Positions 21,545 through 33,912 are shown, counted from the stretch's first letter. The stretch: 64,000 bases of DNA from Shinisaurus crocodilurus (GCA_021292165.1 CM037876.1:39480575-39544574), one strand, 5' to 3'. The notes: generated by a model from the sequence alone, not told the origin. Made by a program: numbers and translations.

Positions 21545-22974
21545 GGATAGAAGCAGGGGAGGAGGATTTGACTTCTCTGTCTTGGATTAAAACCTGAGCC
21601 AGAGAAGAACTTTGGGGGCCATAATACTTACCTCATATTTGAGGTGAGCACTACAAGATTCCTGTTTCTGAGCCAGGAAATATGAAACTTGGTGACATCA
21701 TCAGTCTCAGCAACTGGAACATTTACCGCAGCCAATACTGAGAGACAAGACTAGAAGGGAGTGGGAGAAGAAAGAGCTGCTTTGCTTGAGGTAGTAGTGT
21801 GGTATGCAGTGAGAGAAAACACAGGTCAGGAGCATTGTTTCTAATGGACTTAATAGTGTTTTAATGTCACCCGGCAGATCAAAATTCCACCGTAGCTGAC
21901 AGCTTAGATTGCACACCAGCTGTGTGCATGTTTATTTCTGTCCAGGAGTTCTTACTTGTAGAGTTGGCAGTCCTGTGCTTCATGGGAGTTGTTATGTTTA
22001 TGAACACTACTTAAATTAAACCCCATACATGGCCAAATATTTAGATTTGGTTTAAGGGCAGACACATTGAAGCACAGGATGAGTAAAAGGCCATTTGCTT
22101 CAATTACAACAGCTTGATACCTGGGGCTTGTGCCAGTGGAATGCTTTGAGGGCTGCAGATACATGTCCTATATTCTTAATTGTTGTTTCAAAGAAACTCT
22201 CTTGGAAATGTGCTGCTAGCATTCTCAAGCTAATTCTTGGCCCCTGATGGCCACAGATTGCAGCCCACCATGCATTTAATAAGCCTAGGTGGATCACACT
22301 TTTTGCCACAGGTAGATCACGATACAAAGTGCTTGTCCAGACCTTTTCGACTGGTATGTTGTATATTGTTCCAGGGCATTTCCATTTAACAGGTAGGGAC
22401 TGAGGCTGAGAGAAATCGCTTGCCCAAACCTGTGATTAATGGAAGATTGAGAGGAGCAAAAAGCAAAAGAGCTTTTTAGAACATGGTAAGAATGGGTAGC
22501 AGGAAATATGTGATGTAGTGCTCTCCATGTTTTCATTACATGTGCCTATGATGCATAGGATACGTCTATTTTTACTGGTATGACATTACCTCAGCCTTAG
22601 TTACAAATTAAGTGGCCCAAGGAATGAGAAAGAAAAAAATAAGTAAATAAAAAGGAACATTTTTCGAACTTTAAGGGCCAAATCAGATGTGCTCATAGCA
22701 GTTCTATGTGTTTAAAAATGGAAGTATCTCAAACTTATAGAAAATGTGCAGTGTGGCAGGTCCATTTTTTTTTAAAGGGACATGCAGGTGAGGGGTGTAG
22801 AATCCTCACCCAGATGCCACTTATTTCCCTGCATTCCCTCTCTCCCAAGTGCTTTTCTTCCGGCCAAGATCATTTCCAGTCCTGGAGCTCAACTGGAATA
22901 AGCTGGAGGAATGGGCTTCAGGAAAGTAAGTAGCAAGTGGGGAGACAGCTCTATACTCCTCCCCCATGAGCATA
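21542..22974. other. Unrecognised AT-rich sequence
   Basis: 1.4 kb without recognised genes or repeat ends. All open frames are 85 codons or shorter and overlap on both strands. Confidence 0.45.
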
Positions 22975-23038
22975 GTTGGCTGAGGCATTCTGGGAGTTGT
23001 AGGCCTTTTTTCTGTCTAAACATGCATAGGATTGCATC
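22975..23038. mobile_element. Half copy of foldback MITE family A
   Basis: Has the centre ATTCTGGGAGTTGTAGGCC and the right arm TCTGTCTAAACATGCATAGG to the end GCATC, followed by TTA. The left arm is lost. Confidence 0.65.
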
Positions 23039-23041
23039 TTA

Positions 23042-24049
23042 AACCATTCTTTCCCTTCCTTCCTCAAAGGGCAAAAAGACTGAAAATGGCACAGCTGATG
23101 TGCTACACTGACATAAATCAATGAAGCTTTTAATAACAGGAGATCCAGTTTGTTCATGGCTTGACTGGAGTCTGCAGGGCCTGGTTTTAGAGGCACGTTG
23201 ACCATCCAAATTTCCAGTTGATCTGGTGGTCCATTAGAACTTTGAAAGTTCTCCTTTCCAAGTATATAGTGTTCCTAAAAGCCTAACCTGTGGTGTTTTA
23301 CATGGCCTGTAAAATTATAAATACGACTAAGTACATTTTTCTCATATTTTATAAAAAGAAACACACCCCATGCATCGGCTTCCTGTGCCAAGTTTCAAGC
23401 TGGAATGAATTTTTACAGCTGAGTTTGAAACCTCACAAAAAGTGTTTTATATAATGGAAAAGTTGACACAGTCTTAATTGCAGCATTAGGAATGGCACCA
23501 CTGTATTTTCCCTCTATATTAAAAGACATATTGAACACTTTCAAGTAAACATAGTAGAAAGTAAAGCAAAGATCACCTGCTAGAAGAGCAGCCCTCCTAT
23601 TTTTTTCCATGCAATATCATTCCAAGACAAATATGGATATAATCTTAGACCATGTTGAAAGTGCTCTCAAGGGTCCATCTTACCCTCTTACCAAACACAT
23701 GTTAGTCTGCATAAGATGCTAGCTGTGTACCGTTCCTCTGGATCAAACCAAGGACAAATCATCCTCTCTGTGGTCTGCTGCAAAGGTCTGAAATGGAGAT
23801 ATGGCAGTGCTATGGGTAAACTCAAAGTTGCACAACACCTGGGTCCTCCTTTTAACATTATTGGCTGACTCCACAGGAAGGGCAAATGGCCACTTGTACA
23901 ACTGGAATTGACTTGGTTGCAGGGGCTTGCCAGAAGACATCTGGGCTATCCAACTATTGCTTGCTGGTTTCCCTCCAGTTTATTTGTTGAAGCAAACTTT
24001 TATCTCTCCAGTGATTAATCCACAAGGCAGTGTGGGCAACAGACTTCAT
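23042..24049. other. Unrecognised sequence
   Basis: Nothing recognised; short frames only. Confidence 0.45.
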
Positions 24050-24110
24050 TTTTTCATTCATTCATTACATTTCTATACCACCCAATAGTGGTTTACAAAG
24101 ATTAATGAGA
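24050..24110 (-). mobile_element. LINE 3'-end scrap
   Basis: ATTTCTATACCACCCAATAG preceded by (ATTC)n: the complement of a LINE 3' terminus, the same phrase as at 16770-16790. Confidence 0.45.
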
Positions 24111-24247
24111 GCAACCTGCACTCTCCAGGTCATAGTGCCATCATGGGTCATGTAGCTACTTCATGAATATTACTGTGCCGCCTGAATTTCATTCCACCAC
24201 GTTCTTCTGGAATTGTCACTATTTGGCTTATGAGTGCTTATTCATTA

Positions 24248-24490
24248 GGGGCAATATCTAATACTGCTGCTGTGCTTCCGGTAGTTCTTTTGTGCCAGTG
24301 GTACTGCTAGACAGGAACTAACGCTTCCTAAAGCAAGCCTGGCAAGAAGCAGAAATGCTGGTTTCCGGAACAGGACAGGTCAGTGGAGCTCCCTTCTGTG
24401 AGCTCAGTTGACCTGCCCTGTTCCAGAAACAAGTGTTTTTGCCTGGTTGTTTCAGGAACTGCTAGCTTCCCATTGTGCTAGTGTGTGGGG
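24248..24490. mobile_element. Inverted-repeat element, family D
   Basis: Starts GGGGCAATATCTAATACTGC after TTA and contains a strong internal palindrome: AACAGGACAGGTCAGTGGAG against a complement in CAGTTGACCTGCCCTGTT. The second copy at 60911-61184 shares the CAATACTGCTGCTG start, the internal palindrome and CTGCTAGCTTCCCA near the right side. The right limit is approximate. No coding capacity. Confidence 0.65.
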
Positions 24491-25383
24491 AGAGGCAATC
24501 TCTAGTCCATGGGCCTAATCCAGCCCATGCTGGGGTTCAATCCAGTCTGCAGAGGGTTGAGCCCCCTTCATGAGCCCCACCCCTTTCCCTCCCCAAGCTC
24601 CACCTGCTGAGGAGAGAGGAATCCCCACCAGAGGGCAAGTAGCGCAAAGGGTATCTTTACATCACATCACCATGTCCTCAGTGCTAAATGAGATGTATTA
24701 ATTTATTACGCTTGACTCTCTGTATGGGAGTAGTAGCCAAGAAGCAGCTAGCAGCCGCACTGAAGGGGGGGAGTCGTCAGCAGAAACAGTGATGATGAGA
24801 AAACCGAGGCAGATGGTGGGAGTCTTAACCCTGCAGTCATGTGAGAAAGGAAAGGATTGAGATGTGAAGGGGAACTGAGAACACAGCACGATGAGGGGAA
24901 TTGCAGGTTTTGTGGTAGGCAGTAGTGAAGATAGATGCCCCTGATACAAAGTCTCTATATTTAGTAATATTTATCTGTGTAGAAAAGGGAAATTCAGCAG
25001 GCATAGCCCCCCCCCCCCAAAAAAAACACCACACTGACATGACCAGCTAAAGTTTTCTCTTCAACAGTTAACCATACACGACATCTCTCCTCTGTAACTA
25101 GTCATGAGGAAATGAAGTGTGGAAATGAAGAAAATGGCACCACTCAGTATCAACAGAGGCACCTGGTTTTTGGAATATAGCTCACAGATTCTGCAGGTTG
25201 TTTTTTTTTAAAAAAATACATCTGAAATTCCAAATTTGCATTCAAAATACGAACCAAATGAAAATTTTCATACAATGCAGAGGGACAGAGTTATAGCAAC
25301 TCAACATTATGCTGTAATTCCGCCTCTCTTGCTCTAATTCCTGTCCCTGTATATAGCCTTTTCACAAGTGAATGATCAAACAT
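24491..25383. other. Unrecognised sequence
   Basis: No gene or repeat recognised. Contains a C10A8 run at about 25009-25026 and a T/A run at about 25200-25217. Confidence 0.45.
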
Positions 25384-25386
25384 TTA

Positions 25387-25518
25387 GGGTGCAATCCTAT
25401 GCAAGTTTAGACAGAAAAAGCTCCTAGAACTCCCAGCATTCCCCAGCCAGCCATACTGGCTAGGGAATGCTGGGACTTGTAGGACTGTTTCTGCCTAAAC
25501 ATGAGTAGGATTGTGTCC
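25387..25518. mobile_element. Foldback MITE, family A
   Basis: 132 bp, GGGTGCAATCCTATGCAAGT to GTAGGATTGTGTCC, with direct TTA duplications at 25384-25386 and 25519-25521. The centre folds as CCAGCATTCCCCAGCCAGCC against its complement. The best-preserved duplication in this family. Confidence 0.85.
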
Positions 25519-25599
25519 TTAGCTACCCATTGCATGATTGTACAATGTGAATTCAGGGTCACTATGCATTAGTGATGTTTTATGTTCAGCACCACAGTT

Positions 25600-25801
25600 T
25601 CTCATGCTATCCTTTGGCATGTAAGCTGATCTGCAGCTGAAGGGATTTTTTAAGGGCTGGGTGCTGTATATTTCTTTCACTGTTTTGTTTTAAATGTATT
25701 CATTTTAAGTTTTTTTTTTAATCTCAATTTTATTATTGTTAGCCTCCTTGAGTACCATTTTTGGTGGAAAGGCGGGATATAAATTTAATAAATAAATAAA
25801 T
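25600..25801 (+). mobile_element. LINE 3' end (BovB/L2-type)
   Basis: Untranslated T-rich stretch, then CCTTGAGTACCATTTTTGGT, AAAGGCGGGATATAAATTTA and (ATAA)n tail, in plus orientation. No coding part. Same family as 122-205. Confidence 0.6.
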
Positions 25802-27260
25802 ACAGAATAATGAATATCCCTCTCCACATATGAAATGACTTTCTAGAAGTTAATGCAGCTTCCATAGGTGGGTGTGAGGGAGAAAATAAACGGATACTGT
25901 GGCTATACTTCCCATCATTTTTGAGACTACATTTCAACAGTGTTTGTTCCAGTTAATCTCCTGATAATCCAGCAGTAAGACTGTGAGTCATGATCTTCAC
26001 CACATTCCTTAGCAAACCTTCTCAAAACATTTGCCAACAAAAACAGGAGTTCTCTTAGACATTGCTACAGCTATGTTTCAACAGCTTCATGGAAAACTCA
26101 AATATTACTCCTGAGTCTCAATTTTACACCATAGATGGGTGTGAAGAACAATTTTGACATATTGTGCGAACATTTTTAAAACTAAAATATACATCTGTTG
26201 CAAGCAACTAGTTAGCTAGTCTTTAATGTTACAGCAACATCTGGCAATAAAGACTACACTCAGCTAAAGAGGTAGCTAATCAAATAATTGGTAGCATTTG
26301 AAGAAGCGCTGAGGAAGAATCAGGGAAGTGTTAAACCGCGTTCTGTCATTTTATCTAACAATAAACCTAGGTGGCTGAGTGCCAATCAATGTGGAAGCAA
26401 AAAAGGCTACTCCAGAACATCTCACTGAGCTTTCAAAACCCATGAACTTCCAAAACCCACGAGCTTCTAGGACCTATGGGATGCTGAAGCACAGAGATAA
26501 GGGGGGGAAAAAAACATTACGGTATTTCATTGTTGGGAAAGGAAACTTCCAGGTTCACACTGAACAGCAAGTACTGTTTTTGCTACTATCTTTTAGAGTT
26601 TTTTTGGAGAGGTGTGTGTGATATCATAGAATCATAGAGGGGCTTTGTAGGGGAGCAAGGAGCCCCTGTGAGCATGAGGAGTGATGAAACATCTCGGCCT
26701 CAGTAATGGAGCGTCTCAGCCCAGTGACAAAGAGTCACTGTGAGTTAAGCACCCGTGTGAGGAGAAGGTAAGTGCTATTCACTTATGTACTTATTTATCT
26801 ATCAAATTACCTCAGGTAATCATTTAAAACTTATTTAAACTAATACATAATTAGTTGAAGCCAAAACAAAGGCATAGCAAAGGGAGCTAAATCCCAGAAG
26901 GGTAACTATTTGCAAACTTACATTTGGGAGCTAAATCCTGAGGGGTGAGAAATCCAGCAGGAACTTAGAGTTCTTGCAGTCCTGCTCTTAACAGATATTC
27001 CTGAGTGGTTGAAGAGAATCTCTCTCAACCACATATTTAAACTAAACACAAGCTTATGAAGGGGAAATAAAAGCAGTACTGTACATAGTTCTATATGTAT
27101 AGTTCTATATCGACAAGGGCCACTGTGTAGGCCTAGTTAGTGGAAGAGTCTGCTCATAATGTAGGCTCAGGTTTTAGGCCTTATAGAGTAGTTCATATAC
27201 TAAAGTTCAGAAATAGACTAATCCTAAGTCTGAGAGTTCAGTTTATCATTTAGTTTAAAA
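25802..27260. other. Unrecognised sequence
   Basis: Nothing firmly recognised in 1.46 kb. ATCATAGAATCATAGAG at 26623-26639 looks like the terminal octamer repeats of a minus-strand CR1, but the adjacent sequence is not CR1. TATAGTTCTATATGTATAG at about 27088-27110 is locally palindromic. Confidence 0.4.
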
Positions 27261-27287
27261 CGCACACGCACACGCACACACACACTC
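27261..27287 (+). repeat. Microsatellite (CACACG/CA)n
   Basis: CGCACACGCACACGCACACA, an imperfect CA array with CG variants. Confidence 0.85.
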
Positions 27288-27677
27288 AGCCATTGCAAAC
27301 CACACCCCTTCCTGAATCAGATATCCAGTGTCAACACCTCAGTCCCTTTCATTCCCAGGGGAGCCTGAAACACATTCCTTCCCAATTCACCTACTCTTTG
27401 TCTGTGTTGTTGTCCCCTCCAATGACCCACTATTGTCCTCTTCCCTGAATAGAAAATCTCCCATTGGCTATTGTTATCTCCCATAAATAGAAAATCTCCA
27501 CTCCCAGGGGGCTCAACTGACTTACATTTCCACTCACTGGAAGGTGGTGCAGACCAGTAGTTGAGCCACAGCCTCCCTTGCTTTTTAAACAAGGCCCTCT
27601 AATCAGATTGGCTGCTGCAGCAGGTACCTGTATCTGAATTGATGCTTTCAGGAAGACGGTCTGAGAAACTGAGGTAA
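27288..27677. other. Unrecognised sequence with a short direct repeat
   Basis: AATAGAAAATCTCC occurs twice (about 27447 and 27485), separated by a CCATTGGCTATTGTTATCTC block. No LTR termini or coding signal could be established. Confidence 0.4.
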
Positions 27678-28000
27678 ATAGTGGTGACAAAAGATGAAGT
27701 TCTCAGCCTTATTGACAAATTGAAAGTTAATAAATCACTGGGCCCAGATGGTATCCATCCTAGAGTTCTTAAAGAACTCTAATATGAAATTGCTTATGTT
27801 CTAATAAAATTATGTAACACTTCCCTAAGATTAGGGAAGGACTGGCCAATGGCAAATGTAACACCAATCTTTTAAAAGGGATCCAGGGGGAGGGGGGGGG
27901 TCCAGGAAATTACAGGCTGGTTAGCTTAATGTCTGTTCCAGGTAAATTGGTTGAAAACTAAGGGCAAGTCCTGCTGAAAAAGAATCATATATGAACTGAA
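27678..28000 (+). mobile_element. Decayed CR1 reverse transcriptase fragment
   Basis: Plus-strand translation gives LLDKLKVNKSLGPDGIHPRV-type sequence (the text reads SLIDKLKVNKSLGPDGIHPR), the start of the CR1 RT domain. It continues with a broken GKDWPMANVTPIF-like segment and NYRLVSLMSVPGKLVEN. Stops and at least one frameshift (near the G-run at 27888-27900) disable it. It ends abruptly near 28000, before the catalytic motif. Confidence 0.8.
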
Positions 28001-29262
28001 ACACAGGGGAAGGGGCTGACTGCCCCCTATCCAACATAAATGGTGCTCCTGTTAAATCGTGATGAAATCATAGTAGCTTGCATCTTTCAAGGGAAACACA
28101 AGTCAATATATTACTCTTAATCTTAATTTAAAAAATTATTTCCAAATAGATTCCTGTGCCTACACTGAGGTTTTGCCTTTGGAATATCCTGGAACTCTTT
28201 GATAGATCCTAAACAGCTAAAAGGAATAAACTTTGGATGTTACTACCATCTCAGAGAAATATTTTTCTGCTGTGGTCATAAATAAAACAAACAAGGTAAT
28301 AAATTATTTCTGATTATAGGGGCTATTTTAAATAAATATGAAGCTGAATAATGGACAAGAATTTCTGCCTGTCCCTTGTGATGTAATGCTTCATTGTCCA
28401 TAGGAAATGGGAACTACCCTTGAAAATATCTGTTTGGTTATTTTCTGGATGGCATAAATTTAGCCAAATTCATTTCTATCCAAACACAGTTTTGGCTATC
28501 TACATGGATTGATTGTTGGCAACCACTGTTTATTTAAACTCTTATATGGAGTGTTAAAAAACATCAGGTCACCCTTGATTAAAATTCCCATACATGGCAA
28601 TACACAGAGTAGCTGATAATCCTGCCCAAAGATTTAAAACGTTGAAACTATCTAGAGATCAAAACACCGAAGCAGCAATAGTCCTGTTTTTCACATTACA
28701 TTCGAATATTGGTCCTTTCTTTTTAATTCCCAGTCTATGCAATGAAATCTTGACGTGAAGTCATTGCTTAAGCAGGAAAATAAACACTTTTCGGCTGCAT
28801 ACCAGTACTTTAAAGGATTAATCCTTGTTTAAGAAATTGCCACTTGCATGGATAAAGAACAGACTGTATGTGTATTTTGACATGTGCCCAAATACCAGAT
28901 TATACTGAATACTGGATATTTTAAAAATAGCTTTATTGTGGCTTTATTAACGTGGAATGTACATTTTGCATAACCAGAACATTTAACTGATAAAATATCT
29001 TTTGAAGAAAGATTTAATAAAAGGAAGGGTGTGTTCACATTGGCAGCTTACTGCTGGAACTTGCCTGTACTACTGTAGGCCCGGATCCAAAGAACTGTAC
29101 AACTAGTTACATGTACTCAAGGGCATTTTAGGCTTGCGCTTCTCAGTCAGCAGCCTCCTATGGCACATGGTAAACCATTTCCTGAAACCAAGTGGCCTTT
29201 CAATTCAAAAGCACTATGTGATATGGTGTTGGTGTCTGGTGTCAAAGCAGAGGGGATAGAGA
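28001..29262. other. Unrecognised AT-rich sequence
   Basis: No gene or repeat junction recognised. Confidence 0.45.
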
Positions 29263-29590
29263 ATCATAGAATCATAGAATCATAGAAAAGTAGAGTTGGA
29301 AGGGGCCTACAAGGTCATCGAGTCCAACCCCCTGCTCAATGCAGGAATCCAGGTCAAAGCATCTCTGACAGATGTCTGTCCAGCCGCACCTTGAATGCCT
29401 CCAGACTGGGAGAGCCCACAACCTCCCTAGGTAGTTGATTCCATTGTCTTATTGCTCTGACAGTCAGGAAATTTTTCCTGATGTTTAGGTGGAATCTAGG
29501 TTCCTGTAACTTGAGCCCATTATTCCGTGTCCTGCAAACTGGGATGAACGAGAAGAGATCTTTGCCCTCCTCTGTGTGACGCCTAAAGGA
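29263..29590 (-). mobile_element. CR1 LINE 3' end
   Basis: On the minus strand this is the CR1 3' part: a degenerate coding tail, the untranslated region with GGTTGGACTCGATGACCTTG, and the terminal repeated octamer (seen on the plus strand as three AATCATAG units at 29263-29285). Such octamer repeats in place of poly(A) are characteristic of CR1. 5'-truncated near 29590. Confidence 0.9.
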
Positions 29591-29889
29591 GCTCTTTGGA
29601 TCCCAGCCATAGGAAACATGCCTGATTCTTTGTAGTTTGTTGTTATCTTACTGCTGGAAGATTCAGAAGTGGTTTACTCCCATTTGCTCTGCCTTGAAAG
29701 ACACAATGTGGACCGTTCTGGAGTAGAGTGTAACTGGGGCGGCAAAACAGACATTACATCTGTGGCTGCTAGACACAGGTTTAAAGTAACATCTGTTTTG
29801 GCCCTAATCTGAGTAGGAACCAATGGATAAAGTGGCTTTTTCAAACCATGAAAATGCAGGGCTCCTGCTTGCATAGAGGCTTCTAAGTA

Positions 29890-30142
29890 CAGTCATGCCT
29901 TGGATTGAGAGCATAATTCGTTCCGGAAATGTGCTTGTAATCCAAAACATTCTTATAACAAAACGAAATCCCCCCCAAAAAAAGTTTGTACCGAGATTTT
30001 TAATTTAAGCCGTACTACAGTACTTGTATTGCAAGATGTCGCTTGCATATCAAGTAAAAAAATAATTAAATAAATATTTAAAAATTTGCTTGTCTTGCAA
30101 AACGCTCTCAAACCAAGTTACTTGCAATCCAAGGTATTACTG
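29890..30142. mobile_element. Tigger-like (mariner) MITE with TA duplication
   Basis: A 253-bp element. Left end CAGTCATGCCTTGGATTGAG, right end complement CAATCCAAGGTATTACTG, with TA on both sides. The subterminal ATTCGTTCCGGAA is a phrase shared by Tigger/pogo-type elements. No transposase frame; the interior is A-rich. Confidence 0.85.
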
Positions 30143-31671
30143 TATATTCAGCCAAATGCACTTGATGCAAAGATCTGACGAGGAGCCCGTTTGCCTGGGA
30201 ATGCTGGTGGCAGGGCTGCCTGCACCCCCTGCACACGTTTAGCCCTCACGGGTTCCAGCAAACATCTGAACAGAGTTTTCACGTTCCCAACATTAACTAA
30301 TATTAGTGCAGTGGCGTAGCTCAACTTTTCACAATGGTTTTGCACTTTCCCCACAAATGTACACCATATATATAGCTAGCCATCATGATTTCGGAGACAT
30401 CCCTGAGTATATGTTAATACACTGTGAGAATCTGATCAGTTATTTATTACTGAGCTAACCTTGCTAACAAATTTAGGAATGAATAAGCAATAATAAATAG
30501 CAACATCTTTGTAAAGAAGGCAGAGGACGTAAACCTACTGTTTGGCCAAAATGTACAGTGAAGCAATTTAATGTTTTTGGTTGTACTAGCAAACATATAG
30601 CTACATAATCTAAAAGAATACAATTATCAACATATTATATATAAATATACATTGGCTTCCTTGTCCTTAAATACCTTGTGGGTTAAATCATGTAGACAAA
30701 GGGTGGAAACCTCAAGGTCAGGAGCAGAAACCCCAATTCTGACATTTGCTTGGCCACAGAATTGACATCAGGGGTCAGCATCACTGGGCAGCTGCCAAGG
30801 AATCTTCCCCAGTAATGGGGGCACTACTAATCCTCTTTAATGTTGCTGCTGGTTCTCCCGCCTTCTCTGAGCATGCAAGCAGTGACAAGCATGAAGAGAT
30901 GGAGCAGCATTCTCCACCTGCCTTGCAGTCTCCCTCTGGGCAGTTGCAAGAACTTAGCCAAGTGGAAGAGGTCAAAGGCATAGGCAGTGGTGACTATTGA
31001 AGAAGGAGGTGGTCCCACTGTGAGTGTCTTGTCCAAGAGCTCACTAAAACATGGAATCAGCATTGCTTAGATGCCCTATGGAGTTCAGTGGAAATTATTT
31101 CAAAGTAAGGATGCTTAGATTTGCAACCTAAATCAAGCCCCTTTTGATTTTTAAGTTGGCTGCTATGGAGTCCAGTTTTTTTAGAGCCTATCCACACCAT
31201 AAATTAACATGGAGAAGTATACCTTCATTGGCATTCATGGAGAAGCCTGATGTATAAGTTGAGGCACATCTGTCTGCTTATTTTAGCAGTGTGCATGTGT
31301 ATCACTTGTTCCTGGAAAGCATAAGGAGACTTGCGCTCTTGCTGAATGTTCCATGGTTAAAGATAGATCTGTAGACCTGGCAGGTAAAACCTGGCATTGT
31401 TAGAGATCCCTGAATTGCCAAGGAAAAGGGAGACAAAATTTTCTGGGAAGCTTAAGCATACTCACAGCGTGCAGCTGACAAAAATAATGTTGCAATCCTG
31501 ATAAAAGCAAGAAGACATATCCTATAAACATTACTGCTTTGAAATCAGATGCAAACTACTTCACTGTACAATGATACCGAGAAACTGGAGCCACTGAACG
31601 GATTTGTGTGGATCTATTCAGTTCACTTTAAAAATGGCTTTTCACAATGTGACCCCAAATCCTTTCAATGC
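30143..31671. other. Unrecognised sequence
   Basis: Nothing assigned. A GC-richer block at 30760-31040 is open on both strands (84 and 78 codons) but has no conserved protein features; it may be a piece of a repeat represented only once here. Confidence 0.4.
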
Positions 31672-31700
31672 TGTGTGTGTGTGTGTGTGTGTGTGTGCGT
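31672..31700 (+). repeat. Microsatellite (TG)n
   Basis: About 12 TG units grading into GCGTGCATG. Confidence 0.9.
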
Positions 31701-31977
31701 GCATGAGAGAGTGCATGCATATTCAATTGATCAGTTTAAAATGGTTGCCTAGGATCCTGTGGCAAGTAAAAGATAGCTTCCTGGTTATGTCTGGCTGAGC
31801 TCTGTCTGGTATGGACGTCCCTGCAAATGCAGCAGGACTTGATTTCTTGCTGTTGCCTTCTCTGTCCCAGGTAGGGAGGAAAGAGACAGAAGGAAAATGC
31901 AATGCAAACCCAAATTTAGTCTTCATGGAGGCTGCATTCCGCACGCCCCTTCCTCATGGACTTTGGGTTGGTCCAGA

Positions 31978-32036
31978 CATAGGAAGCTGAATTATACCAA
32001 TCTGACATTGGTCCATCTAGCTCAGTACTGTCTACA
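31978..32036 (-). mobile_element. Fragment of tRNA-derived SINE (second family), 3' end
   Basis: CATAGGAAGCTGAATTATAC, then GGTCCATCTAGCTCAGTACT: the reverse complement of the 3' end of the SINE at 60209-60411 (GGGCTAGATGGAGCAATGGT, then AGGCAGCTTTCTATG). Only the tail remains. Confidence 0.65.
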
Positions 32037-32175
32037 CCAGCCTTCCACAACCTAGTGCCCTCCAGATATTTTGGACTACAACTCCCACCAGCCCCAGCCA
32101 GCATGACCAATCATCAAGGATGATGAGAGTTGTAGCCAAAAACATCTGGAGGGCAACAGGTTGGGGAGGGCTATG
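32037..32175. mobile_element. hAT-type foldback MITE (CCAGATGTT family)
   Basis: Left CAGCCTTCCACAACCTAGTG and right AACAGGTTGGGGAGGGC are inverted. Inside, CCCTCCAGATATTTTGGACT and its complement form long arms. It abuts the CR1 segment that follows. The 8-bp duplication is not clearly preserved. Confidence 0.75.
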
Positions 32176-32177
32176 CT

Positions 32178-32525
32178 AAACCATGATGACAGTATGTATG
32201 ATTTGGATGAGGAGGTGCAGGGAATGCTTATCAAATTTGCAGATGACGCATAGTTGGGTGGAACAGCTACGTAATACTCTGGAAGACAGAAAGAAAATTC
32301 AAAGTGACCTCGATAGGCTGGAGCGCTGGGCCGAAAACAACAGAATGAAATTTAATAGGGATAAATGCCAAGTGCTGCACCTAGGGAAAGGAAACCAAAT
32401 GCACAGTTACAGGATGGGGGATACTTGGCTCAACAATACTACAAGTGAGAAGGATCTTGGAATTGTGGTATATCACAAACTGAATATGAGCCAGCAATGC
32501 GATGTGGCTGCAAAGAAGGCAAATG
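32178..32525 (+). mobile_element. CR1 LINE, upstream half (split by insertion)
   Basis: Plus-strand CR1 RT: the catalytic FADD in frame (about 32236-32248), a stop soon after, then [36 protein letters not shown], a YRMGDTWL segment and EKDLGIVV. This is the CR1 layout around and after the RT active site. It is interrupted at 32525 and resumes at 33969; the last 55 bases before the break are repeated at the resumption point. Confidence 0.92.
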
Positions 32526-33912
32526 AAGCCGATTATTTAGATCCGTGCCAGTCGGGCTTCAGGTCTGGACATGGGACGGAGACGGCCTTGGTCGCCTTGG
32601 TGGATGATATGAGGAGGGCTTTGGATAGGGGCGAATGCTCCTTTCTAGTCCTCCTCGATCTCTCAGCGGCTTTTGATACCGTTGACCACGGTATCCTCCT
32701 GGACCGTCTGGAGGGCTTGGGCTTGGGAGGCACTGTATTGCAGTGGTTCCGGTCCTTCCTCTCTGGAAGGTATCAGAGGGTAGTTCTCGGGGAGGAGGCT
32801 TCGGACTCTCGGCTGCTCACTTGTGCTGCAGGGTTCCATCCTCTCCCCGATGTTATTCAACATCTACCTCAAGCCGCTGGGAGCTATCATCAGGAGGTTT
32901 GGGGTGCAGTGTCATCAGTATGCGGATGACACGCAGCTCTACCTCTGTTTTAAGTCCTCACTGAGGTTGGCCATTGAGACCCTGTCCAAGTGCCTGGAGT
33001 CAGTGGCTGGCTGGATGGGAAGAAACAGGCTGAAACTGAACCCCGACAAGACCGAGGTACTTCTGTTGGGGGACAAGGGGAGGTTAGGGGATGTTGACCT
33101 GGTGCTGAATGGGGTACATCTACCCCTGAAGGACCAGGTCCGCAGCTTGGGGGTCATTCGAGACTCCCAGCTGTCCATGGAGGCTCAGGTGGCAGCTGTG
33201 AGCTGGGCGGCGCTGTTTCAACTCCATCTGATACGACAGCTGCACCCCTACCTTCCTAATCATCTGCTCCCATCAGTGGTTCATGCCTTGGTCTCCTCTC
33301 GCCTAGACTACTGTAATGCGCTCTACGTGGGGTTACCCTTGAAGACGGTCCGGAAGCTTCAGCTGGTACAGAACGCAGCGGCTCGCCTGATTAAGGGCAG
33401 CCGCCAGCGTGATCACATCACGCCAGTGCTTAATGAGTTGCACTGGCTACCAGTTGCTTGCCGAGCCGAATTCAAGGTGTTGGTTTTGACCTTTAAAACC
33501 CTACACGGCTCCGGCCCAGCTTATCTCAAGGAGCGCCTCCAGCAACATCAAGTAGGCCGCTCAACAAGGTCTGCCACGGACGGCCTTCTCCTTATCCCAT
33601 CAGCCAGAGCAGCCAGGCTGGTGGGGACTAGGAAGAGGGCCTTCTCTGTGGCGGCCCCCACATTATGGAACTCCCTCCCTAGTGACCTTCACCATGCCCC
33701 CTCCGTGATGAGCTCCCGCCGTGCATTAAAAACATGGCTGTTCAGGCGGGAATATGGGGTGGGTTAGGTTTTTAATAAGAATTTTTTATATTGTTTTAAT
33801 TATTATATTTTATTGTGTTGTTTTACTGTATTTTAATTGTACATCGCCCAGGGTGGCCGGGTGACCGGCAAGATGGGTGATTAATAAATATAATAAATAA
33901 ATAAATAAATAA
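32526..33912 (+). mobile_element. L2-like LINE inserted into CR1, 5'-truncated, young
   Basis: Encodes the second half of the RT ([36 protein letters not shown] and the catalytic YADD at 32919-32930), then the same C-terminal region as the minus-strand copy (LDYCNALYVGLPLKTV, HITPVLNELHWLPV, LWNSLPSDL), a stop near 33765, a short 3' UTR and an (AATA)n tail. It is truncated at the 5' side. The frame is nearly intact: a 5-bp deletion near 32828 (expected GGGGTGCCGCAGG reads GCTGCAGG) breaks GVPQG, after which a 314-codon frame runs to the end. It is the best-preserved L2-like RT here. The flanking duplication is 55 bp and identical. Confidence 0.93.

Noticed and set aside
26623..26639. CR1 terminal octamers
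   Set aside because: Two short ATCATAGA units without adjoining CR1 3' sequence; could be chance.
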